DNA from: Trichobilharzia szidati | Taxonomy: Eukaryota > Platyhelminthes > Trematoda > Strigeidida > Schistosomatidae | Assembly (NCBI GenBank): GCA_944472155.2 | Contig: OX235277.1 | Coordinates: forward strand, 38,140,804 to 38,204,803 | DNA length: 64,000 nucleotides | Reading direction: 5' to 3' | Shown: one piece after another, positions 23,428-34,429 of the stretch | Layout of the letters: each line of letters starts with the position of its first letter | Position numbering within the stretch: position 1 is the stretch's first letter | Notes under the pieces: generated by a model | What the model was told of the DNA's origin: nothing | Seen by the model: only the letters and a program-made list of their open reading frames with translations | Database searches by the model: none | Program-made: the position numbers and the translations under genes

Positions 23428-23604
23428 ATGACCAAATTCTCCTCTTCACTTGTAATATTCATTGCTGAAAGTTTGTATTCGTGTGTGTGTGTGTGTGGTT
23501 TGAAGTTGATTCATTCTAAGATTTTTGAAATATATTCATGAATTTGGTAATCTACTTCCCTTGTATACTTTTTAATACTGAGTCACTCTCACATTCATTA
23601 TTAT
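22521..23604 (+). other. Probable tetraspanin 3' UTR and downstream flank
   Basis: This stretch follows the tetraspanin stop and holds no transposon sequence that I recognise. It is rich in CA/GT runs and has an (AT)n tract near 23398-23423. A polyadenylation signal AATAAA is at 22807-22812, 287 bases after the stop, and AT-rich candidates lie further on. The RTE-like element at 23605 marks the end of the clean region. Confidence 0.5.
22807..22812 (+). promoter_or_regulatory. Candidate polyadenylation signal of the tetraspanin
   Basis: AATAAA lies 287 bases downstream of the tetraspanin stop on the same strand. Such hexamers are common in AT-rich DNA, so use of this site is inferred. Confidence 0.4.
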
Positions 23605-24350
23605 TATTATTATTATTATTGTATCCTTTAATTCCTAGAGGAACATAGGGCTTCAGCCGTGCGTCTCTATTGCGTTCGGTTCTCTGCTAGAGTCTTCACC
23701 TGGCTCCAAGTCTGCCCACACGTTTTTACATGACCTCCTCCAAGTCACTCCAACACTGACGACCAACTCGCCGCTTCCCTTTCGGGTTCCACTCGAGCAA
23801 TAGCTTGTCTAGTGATGTCACTTGATGGTTTCCTCAGAGTATGGCCAGCCAACCCATCTCCATTTCTTCTTGCCTATTTGTTTCACAATCGGGTCCTGGT
23901 GGGTTGTTTCGCTCATTGCCAGAGATCTCTGTTGCTGACCTTTTCTGGCCGGCCATCTGATCTTGAGTATTGAGCGAAGACAGCTGTTCATGAAGGTCTG
24001 TAGTTTGTTTAGGATGCTCTTCATGACGCGCAGTGCGAGTCTCTGATCCGTATAGTAGCACTGACTGACTTCACATTGGAGTTGAAAATCTGGATGCTAT
24101 TTTTGATGCTGAGTGCTGTTGACCTCCACACAGACTTGAGAGAGTAGTGAAAGCTTGTCTTGCTTTTCCGATTCTTGCTTTGATATCCTCGTCAGCTCCG
24201 TCCGCCTGTAGTTGAAACGATGCTTCCTAGGTGGGTAGGTAAAAGAGATTGTTTCTTTCAGATTCCTTCCATTTATGCTGATTGTTGTCTGTTGTTGTTG
24301 TTGCTGTTGGTGGTGTTGGCCAGGAATCTTCATCACCTCTGTTCATGTCT
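23605..24350 (-). pseudogene. RTE-like LINE 3' part with tail
   Basis: Reading the - strand: HHQQQQQQTTISINGRNLKE, FTYPPRKHRFNYRR, CVEVNST, ETRTARHEEHPKQT and IGKKKWRWVGWP follow in the usual C-terminal order. It ends with gaagccctatgttcctctag and an (AAT)n run at 23605. It follows the tetraspanin 3' region. Confidence 0.75.
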
Positions 24351-24499
24351 CCCATTAGTATTTTAATGTCACCAGCTGGAGTATTGTCCATTGTTGCCTG
24401 TAGTTGTCTGTAGAATTCTTCTTTCTTTTCGAGGTCTCACATTCATAGATGAAAGAAAAGATTAGATTAGATTTGACCACGGATTGATTACATATATAT

Positions 24500-24720
24500 G
24501 TTAGAGTAGAGAACCATTGAAAACCAGCACTGGAGTACTGAACAGTCGTCAGCTGTTTCATCGTAGTCTCTTGGGAATCATCGTACAGTACGCACCCACT
24601 GCTAGGATTTGGAAGCCAGGATCTTCGGATTACAAGGCGAGCTAGCTCGTATACCAGTCAGCCACTGGGATCCGACCCAAATTTAATGCCCACTCTATGA
24701 TTTCTAACTTCTACGGATTC
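24500..24720 (-). mobile_element. SINE-A2 copy
   Basis: Plus strand order is gagaaccattgaaaaccagc, ggagtactgaacagtcgtca, the rc hammerhead, an rc tRNA head (ggatttggaagccaggatct) and the 5' region. Confidence 0.65.
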
Positions 24721-24724
24721 TGGT

Positions 24725-24910
24725 AAATTTTGTCCTTGGAAAATTGTATTACATAATGTAAGGTGTAAGAAGGGATGACTAATTGTAAGTTAGAAAGGAG
24801 ACAGAAGTTGGCATGACGTAATAAGTGTGAGATAATGAATAATCAGTAAGCCCGTGTAAAATGGACAGGAACTAGTGAAAAGGCTATAAAGTGTTTTTGT
24901 ATAAAATATG
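24725..24910 (+). repeat. Repeat H, copy 2
   Basis: Direct match to 15585-15770. No coding motif. Confidence 0.5.
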
Positions 24911-25039
24911 TATGAAAAGTAATGTTATTAATAAACAGTAATAGAGTGGTAATAAAATGTGGATGATGGGAATAATAATGATAATAAAAGTATTAATGAA
25001 ATAAAATAATAATAATAATAGTGAACTTACATAATTAAG

Positions 25040-25330
25040 GAAAGAAGCAAAATTGTGGTGAGAACTTTACTCTGGCCATGGTAAGGCAAGAGAATGTATG
25101 TATCGCTTTTGGACGCAGAGGTCCGGTTTCAGATCTCGAATAGCTAATGCTTCAGCTATGTACAGATGGCGTATCCGAAGTCCCTTTGCACGACATTGAA
25201 GGACTCTGTGTAGCACTGTGAAGCATTCAAGTGGGGTGCTCGATGTCCAGAAATGACAAGGTGTTCGAGGATCGAGCTGTTGTTATTCTTCTTTTCTCCT
25301 CTGGATAACCAAGCTGAGATTCGGTTGAAC
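25040..25330 (-). pseudogene. PLE endonuclease C-terminal fragment
   Basis: The - strand reads RISAWLSRGEKKNNNSSILE, HLVISGHRAPHLNASQCYTE and VVQRDFGYAICT, homologous to the region after the GIY-YIG core (SSILEHLI-SGH). It is truncated on the 5' side by a SINE-A fragment. Confidence 0.65.
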
Positions 25331-25440
25331 CTCAGTGGGTAGGTAATGCCAATGATTTCCAAATTAGGATGAAACAGCTGGCTGTCCAGTACTCCAGTGC
25401 TGGTTTTCAATGGTTCTCTAACTGAAATCACTCCGTAGTC
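25331..25440 (+). mobile_element. SINE-A2 hammerhead and tail fragment
   Basis: Reads ccaatgatttccaaattagg, gaaacagctggctgtccagt and caatggttctctaactgaaa. The tRNA head is absent. Confidence 0.65.
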
Positions 25441-25449
25441 AAAATAGTA

Positions 25450-26450
25450 AAAAGAAAGAAAAGGCGTTCAGCGAAGAGTTACACTCATCTTTTCGGCGAT
25501 ATCATTCTCAGGCTGTACAATCGTATATATATATATATAGTTAATTTTCTTAGGAACAAAATGAATATTTCCAAAGATTTGTCACCATAATTGTAGATTT
25601 TAGTTAGCAGATTACGTAATGTAGAAAGCGTAGAAAAGAAAAGAAAATTATTAGAATTAAAAGTTATAGATAACAAGCTTCGTTAATTGGTTAGAAACTA
25701 AAGTGACAGAATCTAATTAGCGAAATTGCAACACATTCCGTAGATAACTTTGAAGTTACTTTGTAGGTTAGCTCAATGTCCGGATTCGAATAGAGCATTG
25801 TTCCAGAATAGAGCTTCGTGAGAAAATTTTTCCCCTTTTTGAAACCATGAGGGCAAATGTTAGACGATACGTTTGGATAGCAAACGCTGGGTACGGCCGA
25901 CATACCTAGCTTCACACGAGCAGGTGAATTGGTAGATGCACACTGATAAGGCTGACCAACAGTAGTAGTTTATCCTTCACGTTCGTGCGAATCATTGCTT
26001 TCGTGGTGAAGGTTAGTTGGAGTTCATTCGTAAAGAAGGTTTTCTCGAGTGAGCAGGACAGGCGGTTTCTCAGTATTTATGCTTATGAATCTCCACTGAA
26101 TTGTAGATTCAGGTGAAGAAATCTTTTGAGAGCAGAGAGTGTGGGCGATTTTGGCGGTTTAGGTTTCATAGATTTTGTGATGAAACGTTCTAGGTAGCCA
26201 CTTTCGAGGAGGATTCTCATCAGAGTGTTTAGCTCCTGTTCCATAGTATCAAGGCTGCAAATACTGAGGATTATGTGGCTCAGTGAGCGGGCCAGGTTTC
26301 GTTTTGTATATAGGCGCACCCGGCTGTGAAAGTCAGTAAGCTGTCCGTCCCAAGTTGGCTTTCTGTAGATGGATCATTTTAGTGTCCCATCTTGTTCAAA
26401 TCTTGTAAATTCATAGATGACACTGTAGACAATAAATATACTTAATGTAT
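25450..26450 (-). pseudogene. PLE fragment: RT thumb, GIY-YIG endonuclease and terminal repeat
   Basis: Reading the - strand: RLYTKRNLARSLSHIILSIC, EQELNTLMRILLESGYLERF and LHLNLQFSGDS (26319-26083), then a frameshifted endonuclease with a CEARYVGRTQRLLSKRI-like core near 25930-25870 and HGFKKGKNFLTKLYSGTMLY, and the 3' tail to 25450. The terminal motif at 25469-25515 has the CAGC/GCTG pairing seen in other PLE tails. Confidence 0.75.
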
Positions 26451-27084
26451 CGCGGGTTGGGGGAGGGGGGTGGTGCAACGATTGTTACAACCAGTGCCGA
26501 CACGTTGTGGTATGAACGCAGGAAATCGATCTCTGTGGTCTCCTGTTTACTGAAAAACCTTCTTTGAGACACACATACACACAGTCACAAAACGCTCCAA
26601 AGATAGAAAAGAAAAAAATGATTATTCGTTGCTAGAATGTGTGGTTCCGAAAAATTCAAAGTTGTCTCAAGCTATACACCCCAGCCTAAGTACAAAACGG
26701 GTGTTTACAACCAAGTAGATTATCCCTAACAAGGTGAGGCAGACAACTCTGTCCACAAGAATTACACATCAACACTTCCTACAAATAGTCCAAGGTTAGA
26801 ATGACTTTGTTTCACTCAAACAAAATCGTAGTCATAAAACTACAGATTATCAATGTATCACACAACCACTACCAAGAGGGAAGCATTGAAATTAGAGATT
26901 AACCAGAGGAGAAGGCAGATAATAGGGTCCAAATCAGCATATGACATGTAAATGTCAGAATAATGATATACAGTCTCATATGAAGACGGATAATGATTAC
27001 AAAGTTGGCGGAAACATCCGAATAAGTATTAATATAGAGATTAGATCGTTCAAAAGGGATTTTCCAAACAATTTTTCGTTACAG
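26451..27084. other. Unassigned sequence with G-rich tract
   Basis: A G-rich run lies at about 26458-26471. The 26810-27050 part resembles 28390-28600 weakly, suggesting an old repeat. No coding motif. Confidence 0.35.
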
Positions 27085-27137
27085 GGTTTCATCATGGGCT
27101 GACATTGGTTAGAGAACCATTTGAAAACCAACTGGGA

Positions 27138-27183
27138 GTACTGGACAGTTGTTTCGTTCTAGTCTGGGACTCTTCAGCAGTAT
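27138..27183 (-). ncRNA. Hammerhead ribozyme core, SINE-A type
   Basis: On the - strand: stem I ATACTG/CAGTAC (5 of 6 pairs next to the core), core CTGAAGA (27177-27171), stem II GTCC/GAAC (one C-A mismatch), GAAA (27155-27152), stem III ACA/TGT with a 2-base loop, cleavage base C at 27144. All conserved core positions are canonical. Most other SINE-A copies have A instead of C at core position 3. Activity is unproven. Confidence 0.6.
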
Positions 27184-27479
27184 GCACCCACCGGGGTTCA
27201 AATCCAGGACCTTCTGGTTGCAAGATGCTCACTAGCCACTTGCCCTATTCATGTAGGTCGTTACCTGGGGTTCCAGTGGGAAGTCGTGAACAGTAGGGTG
27301 CAGCAGGTCGGGTGTGAGAACAAATACTCGCCGGAGACATTGGCTAGGGGTCGCGCTATGTCGTGAATTGGCAGAAGTTAGAATTCATGGGCCATTGGAT
27401 AAGGTCCCAGTGGCTTAATGGTCTACGAGCTCGCTCACCTTGTAACCAGAAGGTCCTGGGTTCGAACCTTGGTGGGTGC

Positions 27480-27525
27480 GTACTGATGAAGAGTCCCAGA
27501 CTAGGATGAAACAGCTGTCCAGTAC
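27480..27525 (+). ncRNA. Hammerhead-like core with C3-to-A change, SINE-A type
   Basis: Stem I GTACTG/CAGTAC is perfect (27480-27485 with 27520-27525). The core reads ATGAAGA, so C3 is A. Stem II is GTCC/GGAT (one G-U), GAAA is intact, stem III is ACA/TGT with loop GC and the cleavage base is C27519. Position C3 pairs with G8 in the active site, so this copy is probably inactive. Confidence 0.55.
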
Positions 27526-27639
27526 TTCCAGCTTGGTTTTCCAATGGTTCTCTAACCAATGTCAGCTCATGATGAAATCCTGTAACCAATCAACCAAATC
27601 CCTACAAACCAATACTTGAAAAAAATTTTTCCGTTAAAA

Positions 27640-27890
27640 CGATTATGTCGCACATAACACATTTGGGGATTTGAATTAATTTTAGCCGTTAGATTCCGTT
27701 GGAAAGATCATTGTACACTTGGAAGCACTGGATGAGTGTTTCATTCCACTTACTGCAACTCTTTAGCAATGTACACCTGCGACTCCACAAGTGATCGTAC
27801 TTGAGACCTTTAAGGTTATGAGAGCAAGCTATTTGACGATACAGTCACTTGAATAGGAATTCAATTACCCGATGAGTCCCTCAAGAATGC
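27640..27890 (-). mobile_element. Very degenerate SINE-A
   Basis: Plus strand remnants such as ttggaagcactggatgagtg and actccacaagtgatcgtact follow the SINE-A order loosely. Confidence 0.35.
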
Positions 27891-28660
27891 TATTAGATAG
27901 CTATACAGTTCGAGAATTTCTTAAGTACAAAATAAGTACTGAAAATCTGGCTGGCTGGTTTCAACATAGAACTTGGAAGCGAAGTGCAGCAAATCGAGTT
28001 GCCACTTTCCAAATAGCACACAAAGGTAGACAAGAAAATGAGTGAAGAGAATCAATAGAGTTCTGACAAGTATAAGAGTGAAACAGAATGAGTAGTGGTA
28101 GAAAGGAATATGAAAGATTACAGAAACTGAATACATCTGCGCCACTGACAACAATTTTGAGCCATGTCACCTATTGATTCTTAGTGTCCCGAGGGCGGGC
28201 CCCAACCCGGAAGTCTGCATCTCCCTACCTGACTCAGTTTAACTGTTAGGGATTTCATGGATTGATGCCATGTTTTTGTACTGAAAATCAAATAGAATAG
28301 AGTAAATAAATTGCGATCGAAAGTCTGCCGGCGGTGAGACTTGAACACATCTCCTCCATGACGGCTGAAGGTCATTTATTCCCTATGACATAACCGTGAA
28401 TTCATTTAAACAAAATCACAATCATAGAACAATAACACATTATGATTAACAGTTGACCATCACTCAATGATTAAGGGTACCATTAGAAATAGGAATCAAC
28501 TGCAAACAAGGACTGATAATAAGGATTAAATCAAAAGAAGAAAATCTACACGTTGGAATGATCAAACACAGGATACGAGAAAAAGGGGTTATAACTATAG
28601 AATTAGTTGGAATACTCTTATAAGTGGTAATATTGTAAATATGTTGTTTAGGAGGGATTT
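27891..28660. other. Unassigned; possible tRNA-like remnant
   Basis: The - strand near 28370-28325 has gttcaagtctcaccgccggc, a box B-like sequence, so an old tRNA-derived repeat may end here. Short open frames have no recognisable domain. Confidence 0.3.
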
Positions 28661-29140
28661 GTTGGAGGATTTCATCATGAGCTGACATCAGTTAGACAAT
28701 CATTGGAAAACCAGCTGAAAGTACTGGGCAGCCAACTCTTTCGCCCTAGTTTGAGACTCTTTATCAGTACGCACCCACCTCCAAGGTTTGAGCCCAGGAC
28801 CTTCTGGTTACAAGGCTAGCGAGCTCGTAGACCATTAAACCACTGGGACCCAATCCAATGGTCCATGAATTCTAACTCCTGCCAATTCATGACATAGAGC
28901 GACCACTTCGCAATGTCTTCTTCGATGAGGTATTGTATTGCCTTTAACCTGTTGCACCCTACTGGTCACAGCTTCCCACTGGAACCCTAGGTAACTTCCC
29001 ATCCGAATAGGGCCAGTCGCAAGGGAGCATCAGATGAATTTTCAAGTATTTGTTTTGCAGGGATTTTTGTTTGATTTCATGGAGGATTTCACCATGGGCT
29101 GACATCGGTTAGAGAACCATTGGAAGGAAGAATTTGTTCA
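28661..29140 (-). mobile_element. SINE-A tandem (more than one unit)
   Basis: A full - strand unit (28661 to about 29060) is followed without a break by the tail of a second unit in the same direction (about 29060-29125: gatttcaccatgggctgaca, ggttagagaaccattgga). Equivalent points are about 418 bases apart, which sets the unit length and shows head-to-tail order. Confidence 0.7.
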
Positions 29141-29960
29141 TCAGTTATTCGATCAGAAGTAAGATATTTCTAGTGCTCATATGACAGTTGTGGAGATAGT
29201 GAGAAAAATTAATGAAATGTACGAAAGAAACATGCAAAAGTGATAATAATGAATTCATTTCAAACATTTATTCCGCTCACTTAATGAATTTGAATACGAC
29301 CAGAACAGCAGTTTGTACAGAATAAGATGGTGGTAGACTTTTCATCAGCTGTGTACAGCCTAAAGAGATTATTAAGTTCACGTACAGAACAAGTAAAGCA
29401 TACTTGAGAATTTCAGTTGGCACGAGGCTCCAAACTTAATAAACAGTGTTCACAAAATTACACTGATAAAAGTCTTTACCCGGAGAGTCCAAGAATAAAG
29501 AGGAAATAAATGTGTGCACACCACTGTAAATGAGCTACGTAATATAAGACAAGAGGTAAATACCACTAATCTCAGTTAAATACACATAAGATACTCACAC
29601 CTTCTTCGTAAATAGGAATGAGGCTATATGCTCAAGTTGGACATACTGCGCATATAGTTTGCCATATGTGCATGTCGTTGCGGCTTTCTTGGATTCAGAT
29701 CTAAACTGTAGTATGTTCTCTTTCCTTAAATGTTACTCTTGGATATTTTGAGAAATAGCGAGAGGTGGACACATCAGTATAACACCATGGACAACATTGC
29801 GCTTAGCACCGCAACTAACCAACATGTTCTGGAATGCTTATGAATGGTTAAGTAGTCGACTTGTCAGCCTGAACCAATGAAATCCCGATGCTGCACTACG
29901 GGAAATACAAGAAGGTTCACCAGAAGGTTGGACATTTTATTATTAAATGAACCGCAGACA
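29141..29960. other. Mostly unassigned; repeat F copy
   Basis: The 29390-29530 stretch is the reverse complement of 32850-32980 (shared aacactgtttattaagtttg on the - strand). Otherwise nothing recognised. Confidence 0.4.
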
Positions 29961-30329
29961 ACATTACAAATAGGACATGCCCCCGTGAATCGGTTATTTT
30001 TCTGAAAACGTTAGTATTATCTTACTGTTTCTGTGTATAATAATTAATAATAATAATCTACTTTATTCCAAAAGCAGTATTTATAATAAAGAATGGAATT
30101 CTCAGCATTTGTCACAATATTGCATCTGATTTACTCAAAATATAATTAAAATTAACAACAGGAATTTGTCCACATTCACGGCATAAAGTTAAAAATATTC
30201 GAAGTACAATATGAGAATAATAAATATAATAACAATCATAACAGTGGGTTTGTTTCAAACAGTATTGTCGATTCAGTTTAGAAATTTAAGCATGTTATAG
30301 ATTATTGAACCTAATGTTCTGTTGATATA

Positions 30330-32160
30330 GCATGGCTAGGGGAAAGATAAAAAATAACAGTTATTACACAGCTTAAATGATGTTTACACTTATTATAAAA
30401 TAAACAAAAAATGAGAGGATTATAAATATAAGAACAATAACAATAAAGCTTGGTGGAATAAGGATGGAGAAAATTGTTGATTTACTAGTGCAAAGAAGGT
30501 TAGTTAGTTCATGCCTAACACTATTTTCATCACATAAAATATGTGCCAAATATGGTTTATCGGCGTTTTTATACTTAGATATACGTGCATAAAGTCTTCT
30601 GAAATGACTTCTTGTTTTACCTGAGGAGACACAAGGTTGGAGCTGCGAGTAAAGTGGATGCTCACAGTCTGACAAAATTCCTTTAGCGAATTTGGTGCAT
30701 TAAATCAAGTGCCCATCAATCACGATGTTAACGATATGGCCCAATGGGATACCACTCACCCTACTGACAGTCTTCCGAGTTCTGCGAAATATGACACAGT
30801 CTTTTTTAAGCAATCCAGAAAAGAATAAGGGTGAATAGTAAAGAATAGGTAGGATGCACGAGTTGACGAACTGTAAGAGGAAGGGTTGATTTATGCCTGA
30901 GTGCCTTAACTTCCTAATGAAAAAAATCAGACGAAATATTCTTTTAGAAGTCGCTAAGACATGGGAAGACCAGGATTGGTCAGAAGAAAGAATTAATCCT
31001 AGATACTTAACTTCAGACTTGATTTCTCTATCACTACCATCAATTTTGCAACGGTCCTAGGAACCAACAGCTTCATTTCACTTTCTTTTACATCGGAAAC
31101 TGAAATTAACAGGCTGACATTTGCAAGGATTTAGTTTAAGACCATTTGATGACTCCTGATAGAAAGCTGTTCATCTTAGCTGGGGGTTAACAGACAATGA
31201 AACAGATAGATCGTCCGCATACTTAACAAAGTTCCTTCATCAAGAAGAAAGAAAACAGAAATGGAGAAAGGACAGCGCCTTGAGGGACGCCAGCCTCAGT
31301 AGGCAATGACGTGGACAACTTCCCCTGATATACAGTGTACTTCTTTCATTCTGAGAAATAAGAATGCAGCCATTTGACAACCAAACACTCAGTTTGAGTT
31401 TCATCAAGCTTATTTAACAAAACATCCCTAGGTACTGAGTCGAAAGTAGATGTTTAATCTAGGATTGTGCGGCGAACAAATTTAGCCTCTTTGTCTGAAC
31501 TGGAGACAATGTTATGAAGCAAGACTGCAGCCGCATCTGAAGTACTTCTACTATGTTTTTAGGCGAATTGTTTGGGAGAGTTAAAGGCTTAAGTAAGAGT
31601 AACTTTTCCATAGTTTTTAGAAAATGAGAGGTGATAGCAATAGGTCTGAATTTAAAACATGTTACAGTAGACGACTTAGGTTGAGGTACAGTTTTAATGT
31701 CCTTGCAAACAGCTGACTCGACATTTCTGGAAACAGATTCATTAAATATGTTAGTGAGAGGATAACATAGAATATCTGCACACTTTTTACTAATAAGGCT
31801 AGTCAAACCATCTGGACCTAAGCTACAAGAAAGGTTCACTGACTCGAGACATTTCAGAACACCATTTGTCTTGAAACCAGTGAAGCAGGTTTTATTAACA
31901 TCTGTGACACTACAAAGTTTGGCATTTGTGGAAGAATGCATGAAAGACTTGTTTAGTGTACACATATGAAATGAATAAGGAGTACTGTTTATCTGCTTAC
32001 CACCAGTAATTTCTTTGAAAAGTTTGCATATATTAGAGGCGTTTATACAGGATATAAACTTCTGGTTATAAATTGAATTCAACCTCTGCATTTCAGACTT
32101 GATTAGGATGTTAATTCCTTTCACCCCAATGTTATCCTTCATTTCTTGTTACACTTCATT
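30330..32160 (-). pseudogene. Non-LTR retrotransposon reverse transcriptase (CR1/Jockey-like), degenerate
   Basis: The - strand from 32142 reads QRLNSIYNQKFISC, SLGPDGLTSLISKKCADILC, YPLTNIFNES, VTCFKFRPIAITSHFLKTME and KLL, the start of a non-LTR RT (substrate-selection and FRPIAITS block). After frameshifts a segment near 31320-31260 gives EAGVPQGAVLSPFLFS, and 30675-30373 carries the C-terminal HPLYSQLQPCVSSGKTRSHF. No FADD box was seen in frame. It belongs to a different lineage from the RTE-like copies. The clade name is tentative. Confidence 0.75.
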
Positions 32161-32850
32161 TCTATTTCCATGCCAAAGAGTGAGAGTTTAAAAAAGACTT
32201 TGGTTAATTGTTTCATAACAGAAGCATCTTAAAAGTGAGTTAAAAATTAGAGTGACCTGTGTCTCATTTATTACGTTTTATTAGCCGAAGATTACTCGTT
32301 CCTAACATATCTTGAATAATCGTGATAAATGGGATCCATCACTTGTACTGTTTCAAAGCCTAAAGGGTTAACTGGACTGCAATTAAATTTGCCTTTGTGC
32401 TATGAATAGTTTACTATCTTAGCCTTGTAACTGTGAAGTAGCTCAATGATTGCAGGTTTACCATAATCGTTAACTATCAACATAGAAACTATGAACTTCA
32501 GACTAAAGATAAGCTTACAGTAGCATTTAGTGACAGAAATTGACCTCGTCTCGATATGACGTCCAAAAAACCCTGTAAATTTCATTGGCAAACTTATTCA
32601 CGAAAACGTATAACTAGTCGACACGGCAACCCGTCATGAGTTTAAATATGGATATATCGTCTTTCATGTCTTCATCCTGTCATTTGTTTACGTAATCTTT
32701 AGCCCTAACCTCTCCACCCATTTTACATAGTGTAATTTTGCTACTATCTGGTTCCTGATGTTTTGAGTTGAACTCACTACACTGTTACTCAATTTACTAG
32801 TTACTCATCATCTTATTCGCTTCTCACCTTTATTATGTGACTCATTTACC
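32161..32850 (-). other. Possible upstream part of the LINE
   Basis: On the - strand, scattered frames near 32290-32160 (NSLLRCFCYETINQSLF, WHGNRNEV) connect directly to the RT at 32142, as in the linker between endonuclease and RT of a LINE. No endonuclease catalytic motif could be identified. Confidence 0.3.
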
Positions 32851-32982
32851 TCTGTATGTACACATTTATTTCTTGTTTAAACTTGAACTCACTGGGTATA
32901 GACTTTATAAGTTTAACTATGTGAGCACTGTTTATTAAGTTTGGATCCTCTTGTCAACTGACATTCTCAAGCATGATAATAG

Positions 32983-33310
32983 ATGGTTGAAGGCAATCGG
33001 CAGGAAGCCTCGCCTGACCTAGGTAGGTTTCGTACTAGTTTGCATTCACCAGCCAGCAAGGAGTACTTGCAACCTTGAAGGAAGTCGTGTCCCCTCTGAG
33101 ATTTGAAACCGCGTCATCCAGTGCTACATACAGTCAGAGACGTTACCACAGAGCTATTCGGACTCGCGATCGACCTCCTGTAGGACTGAAGTGTATACTT
33201 TGGTTGGACACTAGTAACTAGTGTGATGTGTCTAGTCCTTTGTTTGGTGCAGACTGAATTCTATCAGTCAGGCTTGCTTCCGAGTGATTGCCTCCAACCA
33301 TCTAATATCT
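32983..33310 (-). mobile_element. SINE-B copy
   Basis: On the - strand: body (gatagaattcagtctgcacc), agtcctacaggaggtcgatc, tRNA head (ccgaatagctctgtggtaac; box B ggtttcaaatc), hammerhead remnants (actagtacgaaacctaccta) and gccgattgccttcaacc. A short + strand gattgcctccaaccatctaa at 33283-33302 closes the other end in inverted orientation. Confidence 0.65.
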
Positions 33311-33329
33311 ACAAAAAGAAACGACTGAA

Positions 33330-33790
33330 TGGGAAAGAGATTAGGATCATTGTAGAATAACAGACGGAACAAACCTTTTCTGAATGGAAAGTTTGAGGTT
33401 ATATTGAAAAAAATTGATAGCGCTTCGGCCACACCATTAGGTCTTACTATGCAAATGACTTTAAAATAAGACTTTTGGGAAGCTGTATGACCTGAATTCA
33501 TTAAGTCTTCCTTTTGGTAATCACACCGGATAATGTTTACAGATGCGTTTGAAAAGTGTTAGCTTTTTGCGGCCAGTATAACTAGCTCCACAGAGGCAAG
33601 TAAATTCACAGATAGACGCTGAAGTCGACACATCCGTCGGTAATATGTCAGCTGTGAAACCATATCCGTTGCTCAGAAGGCTTCTCTCAGTGACCAGGAT
33701 AAGCAGGTTTTCGGAATCTTAGCTGTAATATCATCTTAAAATTCAACATTAATAAAGAGTAACTTCTCCAGCACCAATTAGAATCTAATT
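33330..33790 (-). pseudogene. PLE endonuclease fragment
   Basis: On the - strand, 33630-33530 gives CEFTCLCGASYTGRKKLTLF, a GIY-YIG start, and 33501-33268 gives MNSGHTASQKSYFKVICIVR. Homologous to the other PLE endonucleases; both ends are missing. Confidence 0.7.
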
Positions 33791-34137
33791 TCTATCTTAA
33801 GAAACCACTTTCGAATAATGGTATTGATTATGTCAACCCTCTCGTTCATTACTCAGTATTAGACCACTATATGTTTCGGCACATATAGCACCATTATACA
33901 CCCTCGAAGATGACTTCATCGATGTAGAGAATTTTCTTCGCCAAATTGTCTTTTAACTTCACTAAGAACTAAAAATCTAAGTAGATACTGACTTTTTTGT
34001 AAGATTGAACCTGATAACTACTTACTCAACAATCATCTGTAAGTGACAAGTGAATCTGAAAAATGCGGCTGATACCATCCTCAGATTTCAGCCCACCATG
34101 TCTCAGCTGCTGATTTATTACTGTCAATCTTCATTTG
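33791..34137. other. No recognised feature
   Basis: Nothing supported. Confidence 0.35.
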
Positions 34138-34350
34138 TGTACGCCAGTGGTTCAGCAGTAGAACCCTCGCCAACCACTCAGGTGGTCTGGAGTTTGAATC
34201 CCAGCAGACGCAGTCCTAGAACTCGCTACCCTGTAGTAAGACCAGCAAAGAAGGAAGGTTGAGCCTGTGGCTAGCAACCGAAACTTTAAGCCTCTAGCTT
34301 GGTCACCCTATATTCCACTCGGAAAGTAAGGGAATGAAATAAAATAAATC
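34138..34350 (+). mobile_element. SINE-C copy
   Basis: The head (acgccagtggttcagcagta, box B gagtttgaatccc) is followed by gaaggaaggttgagcctgtg, gctagcaaccgaaactttaa and the tail tattccactcggaaagtaag with an A-rich end. The tail resembles the RTE-like LINE 3' end. Confidence 0.65.
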
Positions 34351-34429
34351 ATCGGTTGAGAGATAACAGTTAAACTGGTGGGATAGCCAGTGAGCATGAC
34401 GGTTTATCCTTACGAGTATAACCATGGGT

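Larger units (their letters stand above)
27085..27600. mobile_element. SINE-A inverted pair with two hammerhead cores
   Basis: A - strand partial copy (27085 to about 27235) faces a nearly full + strand copy (about 27245-27600). In the + copy, box A is TGGCTTAATGG (27411-27421) and box B GGTTCGAACC (27459-27468); the hammerhead segment is 27480-27525. In the - copy the hammerhead (27138-27183) has the canonical core CTGAAGA. The + copy tail ends ccctacaaaccaatacttga. Confidence 0.85.
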
